This document shows positions 52,246 through 60,371 of a stretch of 64,000 nucleotides of DNA, piece by piece. Source of the stretch: Actinocatenispora comari (GTDB taxonomy: Bacteria; Actinomycetota; Actinomycetes; Mycobacteriales; Micromonosporaceae); NCBI RefSeq assembly GCF_017312725.1, contig NZ_BOPO01000004.1:19551-83550 (forward strand). The letters are read 5' to 3'. Below the pieces are notes generated by a model. It had not been told where the DNA came from. It did no database searches and was given only the letters and a program-made list of their open reading frames with translations. Numbering within the stretch: the stretch's first letter is position 1; each line of letters begins with the position of its first letter. Both the position numbers and the translations under genes were made by a program.

Positions 52246-53451
52246 ATGCGGGTGGTGGTGATCGGTGCCGGCATCGTCGGCGCCGCGTGCGCCCGCGAGC
52301 TGGCCCGGGCCGGCTGCGAGGTGGTGCTGCTCGACCGGGGCGGCGCCGCGGCCGCCACCACCTCGCACGGCGAGGGCAACATCCTGATCTCCGACAAGGA
52401 GCCCGGCCCCGAGCTGGCTCTGGCCCAACTGTCCCGCGCGCTGTGGCCGCAGGTACTCGCCGAGCCGGGAACGCGACCGATCGCCACCGGCCGGGCCGTC
52501 GGAACCGCCGTCGCGGACCGGGCTCGCACCGAGGCCGCCGAGTGGGATACGAAGGGCGGCATCGTGGTCGCCACCACCGCGGCCGGCGCCACCGCGCTGC
52601 GCGCGTTCGCCGCGGCGCAGCGGGCCGCCGGCGTCACCGCCACCGAGCTGTCCGACGACGCCCTGCACGCGGCCGAGCCGCACCTGACCCGGGACCACAC
52701 CGCCGCGGTGCACTACCCGCAGGACGCGCAGGTGCAGCCGGCCGGCGCGGCCACCCTGCTGCTGGGCGACGCGGTCGCGGCCGGCGCCCAGCTGCGTACC
52801 GGCTGCGCGGTCACCGGCCCGGTGCGCAGCGGTGGCCGGCTGACCGCGGTACGCACCGAGGGCGGCACGGTGGCCGGCGACGCGTTCGTGAACGCGACCG
52901 GCCCGTGGGCCGGCGCGGTGTCCGCGTCGCTGGGCGCACCGATCGACGTCCGGCCGCGGCGCGGCGAGGTGCTCGTCACCACCCCGCAGCCGCCGACGGT
53001 GTTCCACAAGGTGTACGACGCGGACTACGTCGGCGCGGTCGCGAGCGACGAGGCGGCGGTGCAGACCTCGGCGGTGGTCGAGTCGACCCGCGGCGGCACC
53101 GTGCTGCTGGGCTCGTCCCGGCGGCAGGTCGGCTTCGCCGACGCGATGCCGGTCGCGGTGTGGTCGGCGATCGCGGCGAAGGCGCTGCGGCTGTTCCCGG
53201 GGCTGTCCGGGGTGCCGGTGATGCGGGCGTACGGCGGGTTCCGGCCGTTCGTACCGGATCACCTGCCGGTGATCGGGGCGGACGAGCGGCTGCCCGGGCT
53301 GTGGCACGCCACCGGGCACGAGGGGGCGGGCATCGGCCTGTCCGTCGGCACCGGGCGGATCCTCGCCAACCTGATCGGTGGCCGCACCCCACCGATCGAC
53401 CCGGTACCCTTCTCCCCCAACCGATCCGCCGTCGCGATCGGAGAGCGCTGA
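52246..53451 (+). CDS. FAD-dependent D-hydroxyproline dehydrogenase, catalytic subunit
   Basis: 401 residues of the DAO/glycine-oxidase type: MRVVVIGAGIVGAACARELA (FAD loop), TTSHGEGNILISDKEPG and WHATGHEGAGIGLSVGTGRIL. In hetero-oligomeric D-hydroxyproline dehydrogenases this subunit oxidises cis-4-hydroxy-D-proline to pyrroline-4-hydroxy-2-carboxylate and works with a small 2Fe-2S subunit and a second FAD subunit, exactly the next two genes. It overlaps the next gene by one base (TGATG). Substrate assignment rests on the operon. Confidence 0.88.
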   Translation: MRVVVIGAGIVGAACARELARAGCEVVLLDRGGAAAATTSHGEGNILISDKEPGPELALAQLSRALWPQVLAEPGTRPIATGRAVGTAVADRARTEAAEWDTKGGIVVATTAAGATALRAFAAAQRAAGVTATELSDDALHAAEPHLTRDHTAAVHYPQDAQVQPAGAATLLLGDAVAAGAQLRTGCAVTGPVRSGGRLTAVRTEGGTVAGDAFVNATGPWAGAVSASLGAPIDVRPRRGEVLVTTPQPPTVFHKVYDADYVGAVASDEAAVQTSAVVESTRGGTVLLGSSRRQVGFADAMPVAVWSAIAAKALRLFPGLSGVPVMRAYGGFRPFVPDHLPVIGADERLPGLWHATGHEGAGIGLSVGTGRILANLIGGRTPPIDPVPFSPNRSAVAIGER

Positions 53452-53813
53452 TGACCCCCAGGCTGATCCGGGCCGACCAGGACGTGCTCGGCCGCAACGA
53501 CCGACCGGTCACCATCACGGTGGACGGCGAGCCGGTGACCGGGGTCGCCGGGCAGTCGATCGCCGGCGTGCTGCTCGCCGCCGGCCGGACCGCCTGGCGG
53601 TACGGGCGGACCGGCGCCGGCCGCGGCGTGTTCTGCGGCATCGGGGTGTGCTTCGACTGCCTGGTCACCGTCGACGGCGTGCCGGACGTACGCGCGTGCC
53701 GACGCCGCGCCCGCGACGGTGACACGGTGACCACCCAGACCCGCGTACCGTCCGATGTGGACACGGTCACCACCCAGGCCCGCGTACCGTCCGATGTGGA
53801 TGGTGAACGGTGA
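53451..53813 (+). CDS. 2Fe-2S ferredoxin-like subunit of D-hydroxyproline dehydrogenase
   Basis: 120 residues. The ferredoxin fold has FCGIGVCFDCLVTVDG and RACRRRARDG, giving the four cluster cysteines in CxxxxCxxC...C spacing. It carries electrons between the two FAD subunits encoded on either side. The C-terminus is extended by two copies of DTVTTQTRVPSDV from a 39-bp duplication; without it the protein would be about 94-107 residues, normal for the family. The next start overlaps its stop (GTGA). Confidence 0.88.
   Translation: MTPRLIRADQDVLGRNDRPVTITVDGEPVTGVAGQSIAGVLLAAGRTAWRYGRTGAGRGVFCGIGVCFDCLVTVDGVPDVRACRRRARDGDTVTTQTRVPSDVDTVTTQARVPSDVDGER
53721..53798 (+). repeat. In-frame 39-bp tandem duplication
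   Basis: Units 53721-53759 and 53760-53798 differ at two positions. Each encodes DTV-TT-Q-T/A-RVPSDV, lengthening the ferredoxin-like subunit by 13 residues per copy. Confidence 0.92.
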
Positions 53814-55414
53814 CCCGGGTGGTGGTGGTCGGGGCCGGGCCGGCCGGGCTGTCCGCGGCGGCCACCGCGCTCGGCGCCGGTGCGCGGGTCACCCTGATCG
53901 AGGCGGCCGAGCAGCCGGGCGGCCAGTACCACCGGGCGCCGGTCGCCGAGTTCGGTGCCGGCCGGCCGGAGGCGCTGCAGCACGGTTGGCGCGACTTCGC
54001 GGCCCGCCGCGACTTCGTGCTGAGCCATCCCCGCTGTCGGTTCCTGCCGGACACCAGCGTCTGGGCGCTGGAAGACCCCGACGCGGCAGCGCCGGCCGGC
54101 CGCCCGACCGGCCCCACGACCGGCCCCACGACCGGTCTCGTGGCCGATCCTGGCCGGAGGAGGACCGACCGCCCGACCCATCTGGACGTGGCGGCGCCCC
54201 ACGATCCGACCGGCCCTGGCTCGACGGCGGTCCGGGTGCCGGTGGTGCACGTGCTGACCGGTCCGGCCGACGGCGCCGGCCGGCGGCGGCAGGCGATCGA
54301 GGCGGACGCGCTGGTCCTCGCGGTGGGCGCGCACGACACCATGCTGCCGTTCCCGGGCTGGGAGCTGCCCGGGGTGGTCACCGCCGGTGCGGCGCAGGCG
54401 CTGGTGAAGGGTGAACGGGTGGCCATCGGCGACGCCGTCGTGGTCGCCGGCACCGGGCCGTTCCTGCTGCCGGTGGCCGCCACGCTGCTCGGCGCCGGTT
54501 CGACCCTCCGGCAGGTGCTGGAGGCGAACCGGCCGGGCCGGCTCGCCGCGGGCTGGGGCTCCCGGCCGTGGCAGCTCGCCGGGCAGGCCGGCAAGCTGCC
54601 GGAACTCGCCGAGTACGCCGCGACGCTGGCCCGGCACCGGGTTCCGGTGCTGCTGGGCCGTACCGTGGTCGCCGCCCGCGGCGACGGCCGGGTCGAGGAG
54701 GTCGTCACCGCCCGGCTGCGCCCCGACTGGTCGGTGCTGCCGGGCACCGAACGCACCGTCGCGGTCGACGCGGTGTGCGTCGGGCACGGGTTCACCCCGC
54801 AACTGGAGCTGCCGGTGGCGGCCGGCTGCGCGCTGCGCACCGAGCCGGACGGCCGCTCGTTCGTCGCCGTCGACGCCGACCTGCGCACCAGCCGCCCCGG
54901 GGTGTACGCGGTCGGCGAGCTCACCGGCATCGCCGGCGCACCGGCCGCCCGGGCCGAGGGCGCGCTGGCCGGCTGGCTCGCGGCCGGCGGCCCGGACCGC
55001 CCGGCGGTACGGGCGTTGCGCCGCCGGGTCGCCGCGGGCCGGCGGTTCGCCGCCCGGCTGGCCGCCGCGCACCCGATCGGCGCCGCCTGGCCGGGCTGGC
55101 TGCGCGACGACACCGTGGTCTGCCGCTGCGAGGAGGTGTGCGTCGGCGCCCTGCGCGAGGCCGCCGACCAGGATCCGCGCGTGTCCAAGCTGGGCACCCG
55201 GGCCGGGATGGGCCCGTGCCAGGCCCGCATCTGCGGACCGACGGTGGCAGCGCTGCGCTCGTTCGAGGCCGCACGCCGGCCGGACGACGGTGCCCGTGGC
55301 GCAAGCCCGTACCACCGTCCCCTCGCCCAACCGATCCGCCTCGGCGAGCTCGCCGCGTCCGCCGAGCCGGACGCGGAGCCGCCGGAACCCGTACCGGACA
55401 AGGAGAATCCGTGA
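53810..55414 (+). CDS. FAD/NAD(P)-binding D-hydroxyproline dehydrogenase subunit with BFD-like 2Fe-2S domain
   Basis: 534 residues. VVVVGAGPAGLSAAATALGAG and a second loop VVVAGTGPFLLPVAATLLGAG bind the two nucleotides. The C-terminal region VVCRCEEVCVGALREA ... GMGPCQARICG is a BFD-like cluster domain. It is the large accessory subunit of the dehydrogenase. A low-complexity insert near residues 96-130 (including TGPTTGPTTG) comes from a small in-frame repeat. Start and stop overlap both neighbours by four bases. Confidence 0.88.
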   Translation: MTRVVVVGAGPAGLSAAATALGAGARVTLIEAAEQPGGQYHRAPVAEFGAGRPEALQHGWRDFAARRDFVLSHPRCRFLPDTSVWALEDPDAAAPAGRPTGPTTGPTTGLVADPGRRRTDRPTHLDVAAPHDPTGPGSTAVRVPVVHVLTGPADGAGRRRQAIEADALVLAVGAHDTMLPFPGWELPGVVTAGAAQALVKGERVAIGDAVVVAGTGPFLLPVAATLLGAGSTLRQVLEANRPGRLAAGWGSRPWQLAGQAGKLPELAEYAATLARHRVPVLLGRTVVAARGDGRVEEVVTARLRPDWSVLPGTERTVAVDAVCVGHGFTPQLELPVAAGCALRTEPDGRSFVAVDADLRTSRPGVYAVGELTGIAGAPAARAEGALAGWLAAGGPDRPAVRALRRRVAAGRRFAARLAAAHPIGAAWPGWLRDDTVVCRCEEVCVGALREAADQDPRVSKLGTRAGMGPCQARICGPTVAALRSFEAARRPDDGARGASPYHRPLAQPIRLGELAASAEPDAEPPEPVPDKENP

Positions 55415-56328
55415 AGAACCCTACGCGTGGACTGGGTGGTGTCGTGGTGGCGACGCCGGTGTTCTACCGCGAGCAGGCCAGCGCACCGGCCGGCCTGGCG
55501 CTCGACTTCGACGCCTACGCCGAGCACTGCCGGTGGCTGGTGGACAACGGCTGCCACGGCGTCGGCCCGAACGGGTCGCTCGGCGAGTACTCGTCGCTGA
55601 CCGACGAGGAGCGCCGCCGGGTGGCGCGGACCGCGATCGCCGCGGTCGGCGCGGACGCCACCGTCATCGTCGGCGTGCACGGGGTCGGCAGCCACCAGGC
55701 GGTCCGGTGGGCGGAGGCCGCGGCCGAGGACGGCGCGGACGGCGTGCTGTGCCTGCCGCCCACCATGTACCGGGCGAACGAGTCCGAGGTGATCGCGCAC
55801 TACCAGGCGGTCGCCGCGGTCGGGCTGCCGGTGATGGTCTACAACAACCCGTACGACACGAAGGTCGACCTGACGCCGCGGCTGCTCGGCGAGATCGCCG
55901 CGATCGACAACGTGGTCGCGGTCAAGGAGTTCTCCGGCGACGTGCGCCGGGTGCTGGAGATCAAGGAGCACGCACCGGACCTGCAGGTGATCGTCGGCGC
56001 CGACGACGTCCTGCTGGAGGGTGTGCTGATGGGCGCCGCCGGCTGGTTCGCCGGCTTCCCCAACGTGTTCCCGGCCGAGACGACCCGGCTCTACGCGCTC
56101 GCCGAGGCCGGCAAGCTGGACGAGGCGCGGGCGCTGTACGAGCCGATCGTCGCGACGCTGCGCTGGGACACGAAGACCGAGTTCGTGCAGGCAATCAAGT
56201 ACGGCCTGGACCGCACCGGCCGGTACGGCGGGCCCTGCCGGCCGCCGCGCGGGCCGCTGACCGACGCGCACCGCGAGCAGCTGACCGCCGACCTGGACCG
56301 GGCGATCGCGGCGCTGCGGGAGTCCTGA
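55411..56328 (+). CDS. lhpC: Pyrroline-4-hydroxy-2-carboxylate deaminase (DapA superfamily)
   Basis: 305 residues, aldolase-type TIM barrel. Schiff-base Lys172 is in VVAVKEFSGD and the partner Tyr144 in VMVYNNPYDT; GPNGSLGEYSSLTDEER is the substrate-carboxylate loop. In 4-hydroxyproline pathways this family member deaminates pyrroline-4-hydroxy-2-carboxylate to alpha-ketoglutarate semialdehyde. AAGGAGAATCC precedes the GTG, which overlaps the previous stop. The function is assigned from the neighbouring epimerase and dehydrogenase. Confidence 0.85.
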   Translation: MKNPTRGLGGVVVATPVFYREQASAPAGLALDFDAYAEHCRWLVDNGCHGVGPNGSLGEYSSLTDEERRRVARTAIAAVGADATVIVGVHGVGSHQAVRWAEAAAEDGADGVLCLPPTMYRANESEVIAHYQAVAAVGLPVMVYNNPYDTKVDLTPRLLGEIAAIDNVVAVKEFSGDVRRVLEIKEHAPDLQVIVGADDVLLEGVLMGAAGWFAGFPNVFPAETTRLYALAEAGKLDEARALYEPIVATLRWDTKTEFVQAIKYGLDRTGRYGGPCRPPRGPLTDAHREQLTADLDRAIAALRES

Positions 56329-57329
56329 TGCGGTCCGCACGCGCCATCACCGCGGTCGACTCGCACACCGAGGGCATGCCGACCCGCGTCGTGACCGGTG
56401 GGGTGGCGCCGATCCCGGGCGCCACCATGGCGGCGCGCCGGCGGTACGCGATGGCGCACCTGGACGAGCTGCGCCGGTTCCTGGTCGACGAGCCGCGCGG
56501 GCACGGCGCGATGAGCGGGGCGATTCTGCAGCCGCCGACCCGCGAGGACGCCGACTGGGGCGTGCTGTACATCGAGGTCAGCGGGTTCCTGCCGATGTGC
56601 GGGCACGGCACCATCGGGGTCGCCACGGTGCTGGTGGAGACCGGCATGGTGCCGGTCACCGAGCCGGAGACGGTGGTACGGCTGGACACCCCGGCCGGGC
56701 TGGTGACCGCCCGGGTGGCGGTCGCCGACGGCGCGGTGCAGCAGGTCACGCTGCGCAACGTGGACGCGTTCTGCCTGGAGCGGGACGCGGTGGTGGACGT
56801 GCCGGGACTCGGCGAGGTGCGCTACGACCTCGCCTACGGCGGGAACTTCTACGCGATCCTGCCGATCGAGCGGATCGGCCTGCCCTTCGACCGGGGCCGC
56901 AAGGGCGAGATCCTGGCCGCCGGACTGTCCATCATGGACAGCATCAACGCGCAGCGCCGGCCGGTGCATCCCACCGACCCGGACGTGGCCGGCTGCAAGC
57001 ACGTGCAGTTCCTCGCGCCCGGCTCGGACCCGCGGCACTCGCGCAACGCGATGGCGATCCACCCGGGCTGGTTCGACCGGTCCCCCTGCGGCACCGGTAC
57101 CTGCGCCCGGATGGCGCAGCTGCACGCCCGCGGCGAGCTCGCACTCGACACCGACTTCGTGAACGAGTCCTTCATCGGTACCCGGTTCACCGGCCGGCTG
57201 CTCGCCGAGACCGAGGTCGGTGGCCTGCCGGCGGTGGTACCGGAGTTCTCCGGCCGGGCCTGGATCACCGGCACCGCGACCTACCTGCTGGACCCGACCG
57301 ACCCGTTCCCGCACGGCTTCGTGCTCTGA
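56328..57329 (+). CDS. lhpA: 4-hydroxyproline 2-epimerase (proline racemase family)
   Basis: 333 residues. Both catalytic cysteines are present: Cys91 in LPMCGHGTIG and Cys254 in RSPCGTGTC, so it is an epimerase/racemase and not the Thr-containing hydroxyproline dehydratase. VDSHTEGMPTRVVTGG is the family N-terminus. It interconverts trans-4-hydroxy-L-proline and cis-4-hydroxy-D-proline, the first pathway step. It overlaps the deaminase stop by one base, and a strong terminator follows. Confidence 0.9.
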   Translation: MRSARAITAVDSHTEGMPTRVVTGGVAPIPGATMAARRRYAMAHLDELRRFLVDEPRGHGAMSGAILQPPTREDADWGVLYIEVSGFLPMCGHGTIGVATVLVETGMVPVTEPETVVRLDTPAGLVTARVAVADGAVQQVTLRNVDAFCLERDAVVDVPGLGEVRYDLAYGGNFYAILPIERIGLPFDRGRKGEILAAGLSIMDSINAQRRPVHPTDPDVAGCKHVQFLAPGSDPRHSRNAMAIHPGWFDRSPCGTGTCARMAQLHARGELALDTDFVNESFIGTRFTGRLLAETEVGGLPAVVPEFSGRAWITGTATYLLDPTDPFPHGFVL

Positions 57330-57347
57330 GCGGTCCTCGGGCGGGGC

Positions 57348-57381
57348 CCGCCCGGGGCCGAGCACGGTCGGCCCCGGGCGG
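57348..57381. terminator. Terminator of the hydroxyproline operon
   Basis: CCGCCCGGGGCCGA and TCGGCCCCGGGCGG form a perfect 14-base stem with loop GCACGG, 19 bases after the epimerase stop. Confidence 0.78.
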
Positions 57382-57480
57382 CACGAACCGAACCGGCAAC
57401 CTGCGGCGTCGAGACGAGCGCTTATGGGCGTGAGCGTCGTGGCCATGGCTGCGGGCCCGGGCCTGCGCTGGAATGAGGTC

Positions 57481-58155
57481 ATGACGACCTCGACGACGCC
57501 GCACCGCCCCATCGCCTTCCGGAACGCGCCCGTACCGCCCGTCGGGCCCGGCCAGTCGATCCCCGCGCCGGCAAACGGGCCGGGACCGTACGCACCGGTA
57601 CCGCCGCGCCCCGTGCCGGCCGGGCCGCAGGGCGCGCGGCCGGTGCCCGTGGTGCGGCAGCCCCGCCGGTACGCCACCTCCGGCGCGACGATGCTGATGC
57701 TGTCGCTGCTGAGCGTCGGCCTGGTCGCCGGCGTGTACTTCGCCTTCCAGGTCGCGGTGATCCCCGGCCTGTCGCGCGCGTCGGACGCCACCTACGCGGA
57801 GGCGTTGAACCGGATCAACGAGTCCATCGAGAACCCGGCCTTCTTCGCGGCGTTCTTCGGCGCGCTCGTGGTCACCGCGATCGCCGCGACGCAGCAGTGG
57901 CGCCGGGGCAACCGCACCGCCGCGCTGTTCGTACTGCTCGCGCTCGGCCTGTACCTGGTCGGTTTCGGTGCCACGATCGTCGGCGACATCCCGCTCAACG
58001 AGCAGCTGGCCGCGGTCGCGCCGGCCCATGCCGGCCCGGTGATCGACCGGATCCGCACGCCGTGGCTCGCCTGGAACGTGGTCCGCACGCTCGCCTCGGT
58101 CGCCGCGTTGCTGTGCCTCGGCCGGGCGCTCGCCGTCTCCGGCCGGCCCCGCTGA
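57481..58155 (+). CDS. DUF1772 (anthrone oxygenase-like) membrane protein
   Basis: 224 residues. A Pro-rich N-terminus of about 60 residues (VPPVGPGQSIPAPANGPG) precedes four membrane helices of the DUF1772 type: LMLSLLSVGLVAGVYFAF, FFAAFFGALVVTAIAATQ, the middle loop PLNEQLAAV and a final helix. A few members are anthrone oxygenases of polyketide pathways; most are uncharacterised, and no polyketide genes are here. GAGG lies three bases before the ATG; a leaderless message is possible. Terminator downstream. Confidence 0.78.
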   Translation: MTTSTTPHRPIAFRNAPVPPVGPGQSIPAPANGPGPYAPVPPRPVPAGPQGARPVPVVRQPRRYATSGATMLMLSLLSVGLVAGVYFAFQVAVIPGLSRASDATYAEALNRINESIENPAFFAAFFGALVVTAIAATQQWRRGNRTAALFVLLALGLYLVGFGATIVGDIPLNEQLAAVAPAHAGPVIDRIRTPWLAWNVVRTLASVAALLCLGRALAVSGRPR

Positions 58156-58170
58156 GAGCACCCCGCATCC

Positions 58171-58201
58171 CCGGCCGTGGCCCTTCCGGTGCCGCGGCCG
58201 G
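58171..58201. terminator. Terminator hairpin
   Basis: CCGGCCGTGGC and GCCGCGGCCGG pair over 11 positions with one G-U and a 9-base loop, 15 bases after the DUF1772 gene. Confidence 0.6.
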
Positions 58202-58305
58202 CTGCCGTTTCGCACGGCGCCGACCACCGGCGGGCGTGCTAGGTTGACGCCCGTTCGTATCCCTGCCGGGCGGCCGGGCCACCCGGCCGCGCGCTGGGAG
58301 CCTGC

Positions 58306-59643
58306 ATGAGCAGCACCGCGGAGGCACCGGACCAGGCCGCGCTGCGGCGGCGGGTGATGCGCAAGGTGGCGGTGCGGCTGTCGCCGTTCCTGATCCTGCT
58401 GTACTTCGTCAACTATCTGGACCGGACGAACATCAGCTTCGCCGCGCCGCACGGCATGAACGAGGCGCTCGGCTTCAGCAAGGCCGGTTTCGGGCTGGCG
58501 TCCGGCCTGTTCTTCATCGGCTACCTGGTGCTGGAGGTGCCGAGCAACCTCGCGCTGCACCGGTTCGGTGCCCGCCGCTGGCTGGCCCGCATCATGGTCA
58601 GCTGGGGCGTGGTCGCCTCGGTGATGGCGTTCGCGCCCAACGCCGGCACCATGTACCTGCTGCGCTTCGTCCTGGGCATCGCCGAGGCCGGCTTCTTCCC
58701 CGGCATCATCCTGTACCTGACGTTCTGGTTCCCGCAGCGGGAGCGGGCGAAGGCGGTCGCGTTCTTCATGCTCGCGGTACCGCTGTCGTCGATGATCGGC
58801 TCGCCGCTGTCCGGGTGGCTGATCTCGATCGGGCACGACGTGCTGTTCGGCCTGGCCGGCTGGCGGTTCATGTTCCTGGTCGAGGGGCTGCCGGCGATCG
58901 TGGTCGGGGTGGTCTGCTGGTTCTACCTGACCGACCGGCCGAGCCAGGCCCGCTGGCTCGCCGCCGACGAGCGCGACTGGCTGCAGCGCGAGATGGACGC
59001 CGAGCAGGCCGAGACCGGCCGGCGCTACCACTTCCCGCTGCGCCGGGCGCTGACCAACCCCCGGGTGCTCGCGCTGGCGTTCGTCTACTTCGGCATCGTC
59101 TACGGCCTGTACGCGGTGGGCTTCTTCCTGCCGACCATCATCGCCGGCTTCCAGGACACGTTCCACACCAGCTACACGGTGTTCCAGCAGGGACTGATCG
59201 TGGCCGTGCCGTACGCGTTCGGGTGCGTGGCGATGCTGGTGTGGGCGCGGCACGGCGACCGTACCGGCGAGCGGGTGTGGCACGTGGCGATCCCGGCGGT
59301 CGTCGGCGGCGTCGCGATCCCGGTCGCGCTGTACCTGCACTCGCCGTTCGCGGTGATGATCGCGGTCACGGTGTGCACGATGGGCATCTGCGCGGCGCTG
59401 CCCACGTTCTGGCCGCTGCCGACGATGTTCCTCACCGGCGCCGCCGCGGCCGGCGGCATCGCCCTGGTCAACTCGCTGGGCAACCTGGCCGGCTTCGCCG
59501 GGCCGTACGTGACGGGCTGGCTGACCGACGCCACCGGTACCGAGAAGGCGGGGCTGTGGGTGGTCGGCGCGTTCATGGTGGCGGCCGGCGTCGTCGCGGT
59601 CGCGCTGCGCCCCGCACCGGCTCCCGACGACGCCGCCGGCTGA
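58306..59643 (+). CDS. MFS transporter, anion:cation symporter family
   Basis: 445 residues, twelve membrane helices. LLYFVNYLDRTNISFA after the first helix, GYLVLEVPSNLALHRFGAR and GIAEAGFFPGIILYLTFWFP identify the ACS (phthalate/sugar-acid permease) family, which imports organic anions with protons. It lies one gene and two terminators after the hydroxyproline operon, so it may import a carboxylate but no shared operator is visible. TAGGTT at 58240-58245 may be its -10; GGGAG precedes the ATG. Confidence 0.92.
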   Translation: MSSTAEAPDQAALRRRVMRKVAVRLSPFLILLYFVNYLDRTNISFAAPHGMNEALGFSKAGFGLASGLFFIGYLVLEVPSNLALHRFGARRWLARIMVSWGVVASVMAFAPNAGTMYLLRFVLGIAEAGFFPGIILYLTFWFPQRERAKAVAFFMLAVPLSSMIGSPLSGWLISIGHDVLFGLAGWRFMFLVEGLPAIVVGVVCWFYLTDRPSQARWLAADERDWLQREMDAEQAETGRRYHFPLRRALTNPRVLALAFVYFGIVYGLYAVGFFLPTIIAGFQDTFHTSYTVFQQGLIVAVPYAFGCVAMLVWARHGDRTGERVWHVAIPAVVGGVAIPVALYLHSPFAVMIAVTVCTMGICAALPTFWPLPTMFLTGAAAAGGIALVNSLGNLAGFAGPYVTGWLTDATGTEKAGLWVVGAFMVAAGVVAVALRPAPAPDDAAG

Positions 59644-59679
59644 GCGCCGCCGCCGGTTCGATCCGCACGTCGTGAACAC

Positions 59680-59697
59680 CTGCCGAGGCTGCGGCAG
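59680..59697. terminator. Small hairpin after the MFS gene
   Basis: CTGCCG-AGGCTG-CGGCAG lies 37 bases after the MFS stop and 54 bases before the sigma factor start. A weak terminator or a regulatory site of the sigma operon are both possible. Confidence 0.35.
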
Positions 59698-59750
59698 ACA
59701 AGGGGTGTGACCGACATCAGGATCGACGCGAGGAAGGACGTGGCGCGCAG

Positions 59751-60371
59751 ATGACCAGCCCGGCCGGCGCATCGCCGGTGCAATCCGCCGCCGGCGAGCT
59801 CGATCGTCCCAACCTCGCCGCGCTCACCGACACCGCACTCACCGAACGGTTCGGCCGGCTGTTCGCCGAACACGCCCCCGGGCTGCAGCGCTACCTGGCC
59901 CGCCGGGTCGGTGCCGCGACCGCCGAGGACATCGTGGCCGAGACGTTCCTTGCCGCGCTGCGCCGCCGGGCCAGCTACGACCCGGACCGGGCCGGCATCC
60001 GCGCCTGGCTCTACGGCATCGCCGGCAACCTCCTCAAGCAGCACGAACGTACCGAGATGCGCCGGTTGCGGGCCACCGCGCGGCTGGCCGCCGGCCGTAC
60101 GACCGGCACCGACCACGCCGATGCGGTCGGCGACCGGGTGGACGCGGCGTACCGGGTGGGGCAGCTCGCCACGGCACTGAGCCAGCTGTCGCCCGGCGAC
60201 CGCGACGTGCTGCTGCTGACCAGTTGGGCCGGCCTGGACGCCACCGAGATCGGCCAGGTCCTGCGCATCCCACCGGGCACCGTGCGCTCCCGGCTGCACC
60301 GGGTACGCCGCTGGCTGCGCCGCGAATGCCCCACCACGACCCTGCCCGACGAGGACGGCACCGATGACTGA
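59751..60371 (+). CDS. ECF-type RNA polymerase sigma factor
   Basis: 206 residues. Region 2 is AAEHAPGLQRYLARRVG-like with AEDIVAETFLAALRR and RAWLYGIAGNLLKQHER; region 4 is SQLSPGDRDVLLLTSWAGLDATEI and PPGTVRSRLHRVRRWL. The gene for a CU044_5270-family protein overlaps its 3' end by eight bases, the standard partner of this ECF group and probably its anti-sigma factor. Confidence 0.92.
   Translation: MTSPAGASPVQSAAGELDRPNLAALTDTALTERFGRLFAEHAPGLQRYLARRVGAATAEDIVAETFLAALRRRASYDPDRAGIRAWLYGIAGNLLKQHERTEMRRLRATARLAAGRTTGTDHADAVGDRVDAAYRVGQLATALSQLSPGDRDVLLLTSWAGLDATEIGQVLRIPPGTVRSRLHRVRRWLRRECPTTTLPDEDGTDD

Noticed and set aside
58306..59643. Assignment of the MFS transporter as the hydroxyproline importer
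   Set aside because: Two terminators and an unrelated gene separate it from the operon and the XRE-cupin operator is not present upstream.
59680..59697. Riboswitch in front of the sigma factor gene
   Set aside because: Only a 6-base hairpin is visible, with no conserved aptamer features.
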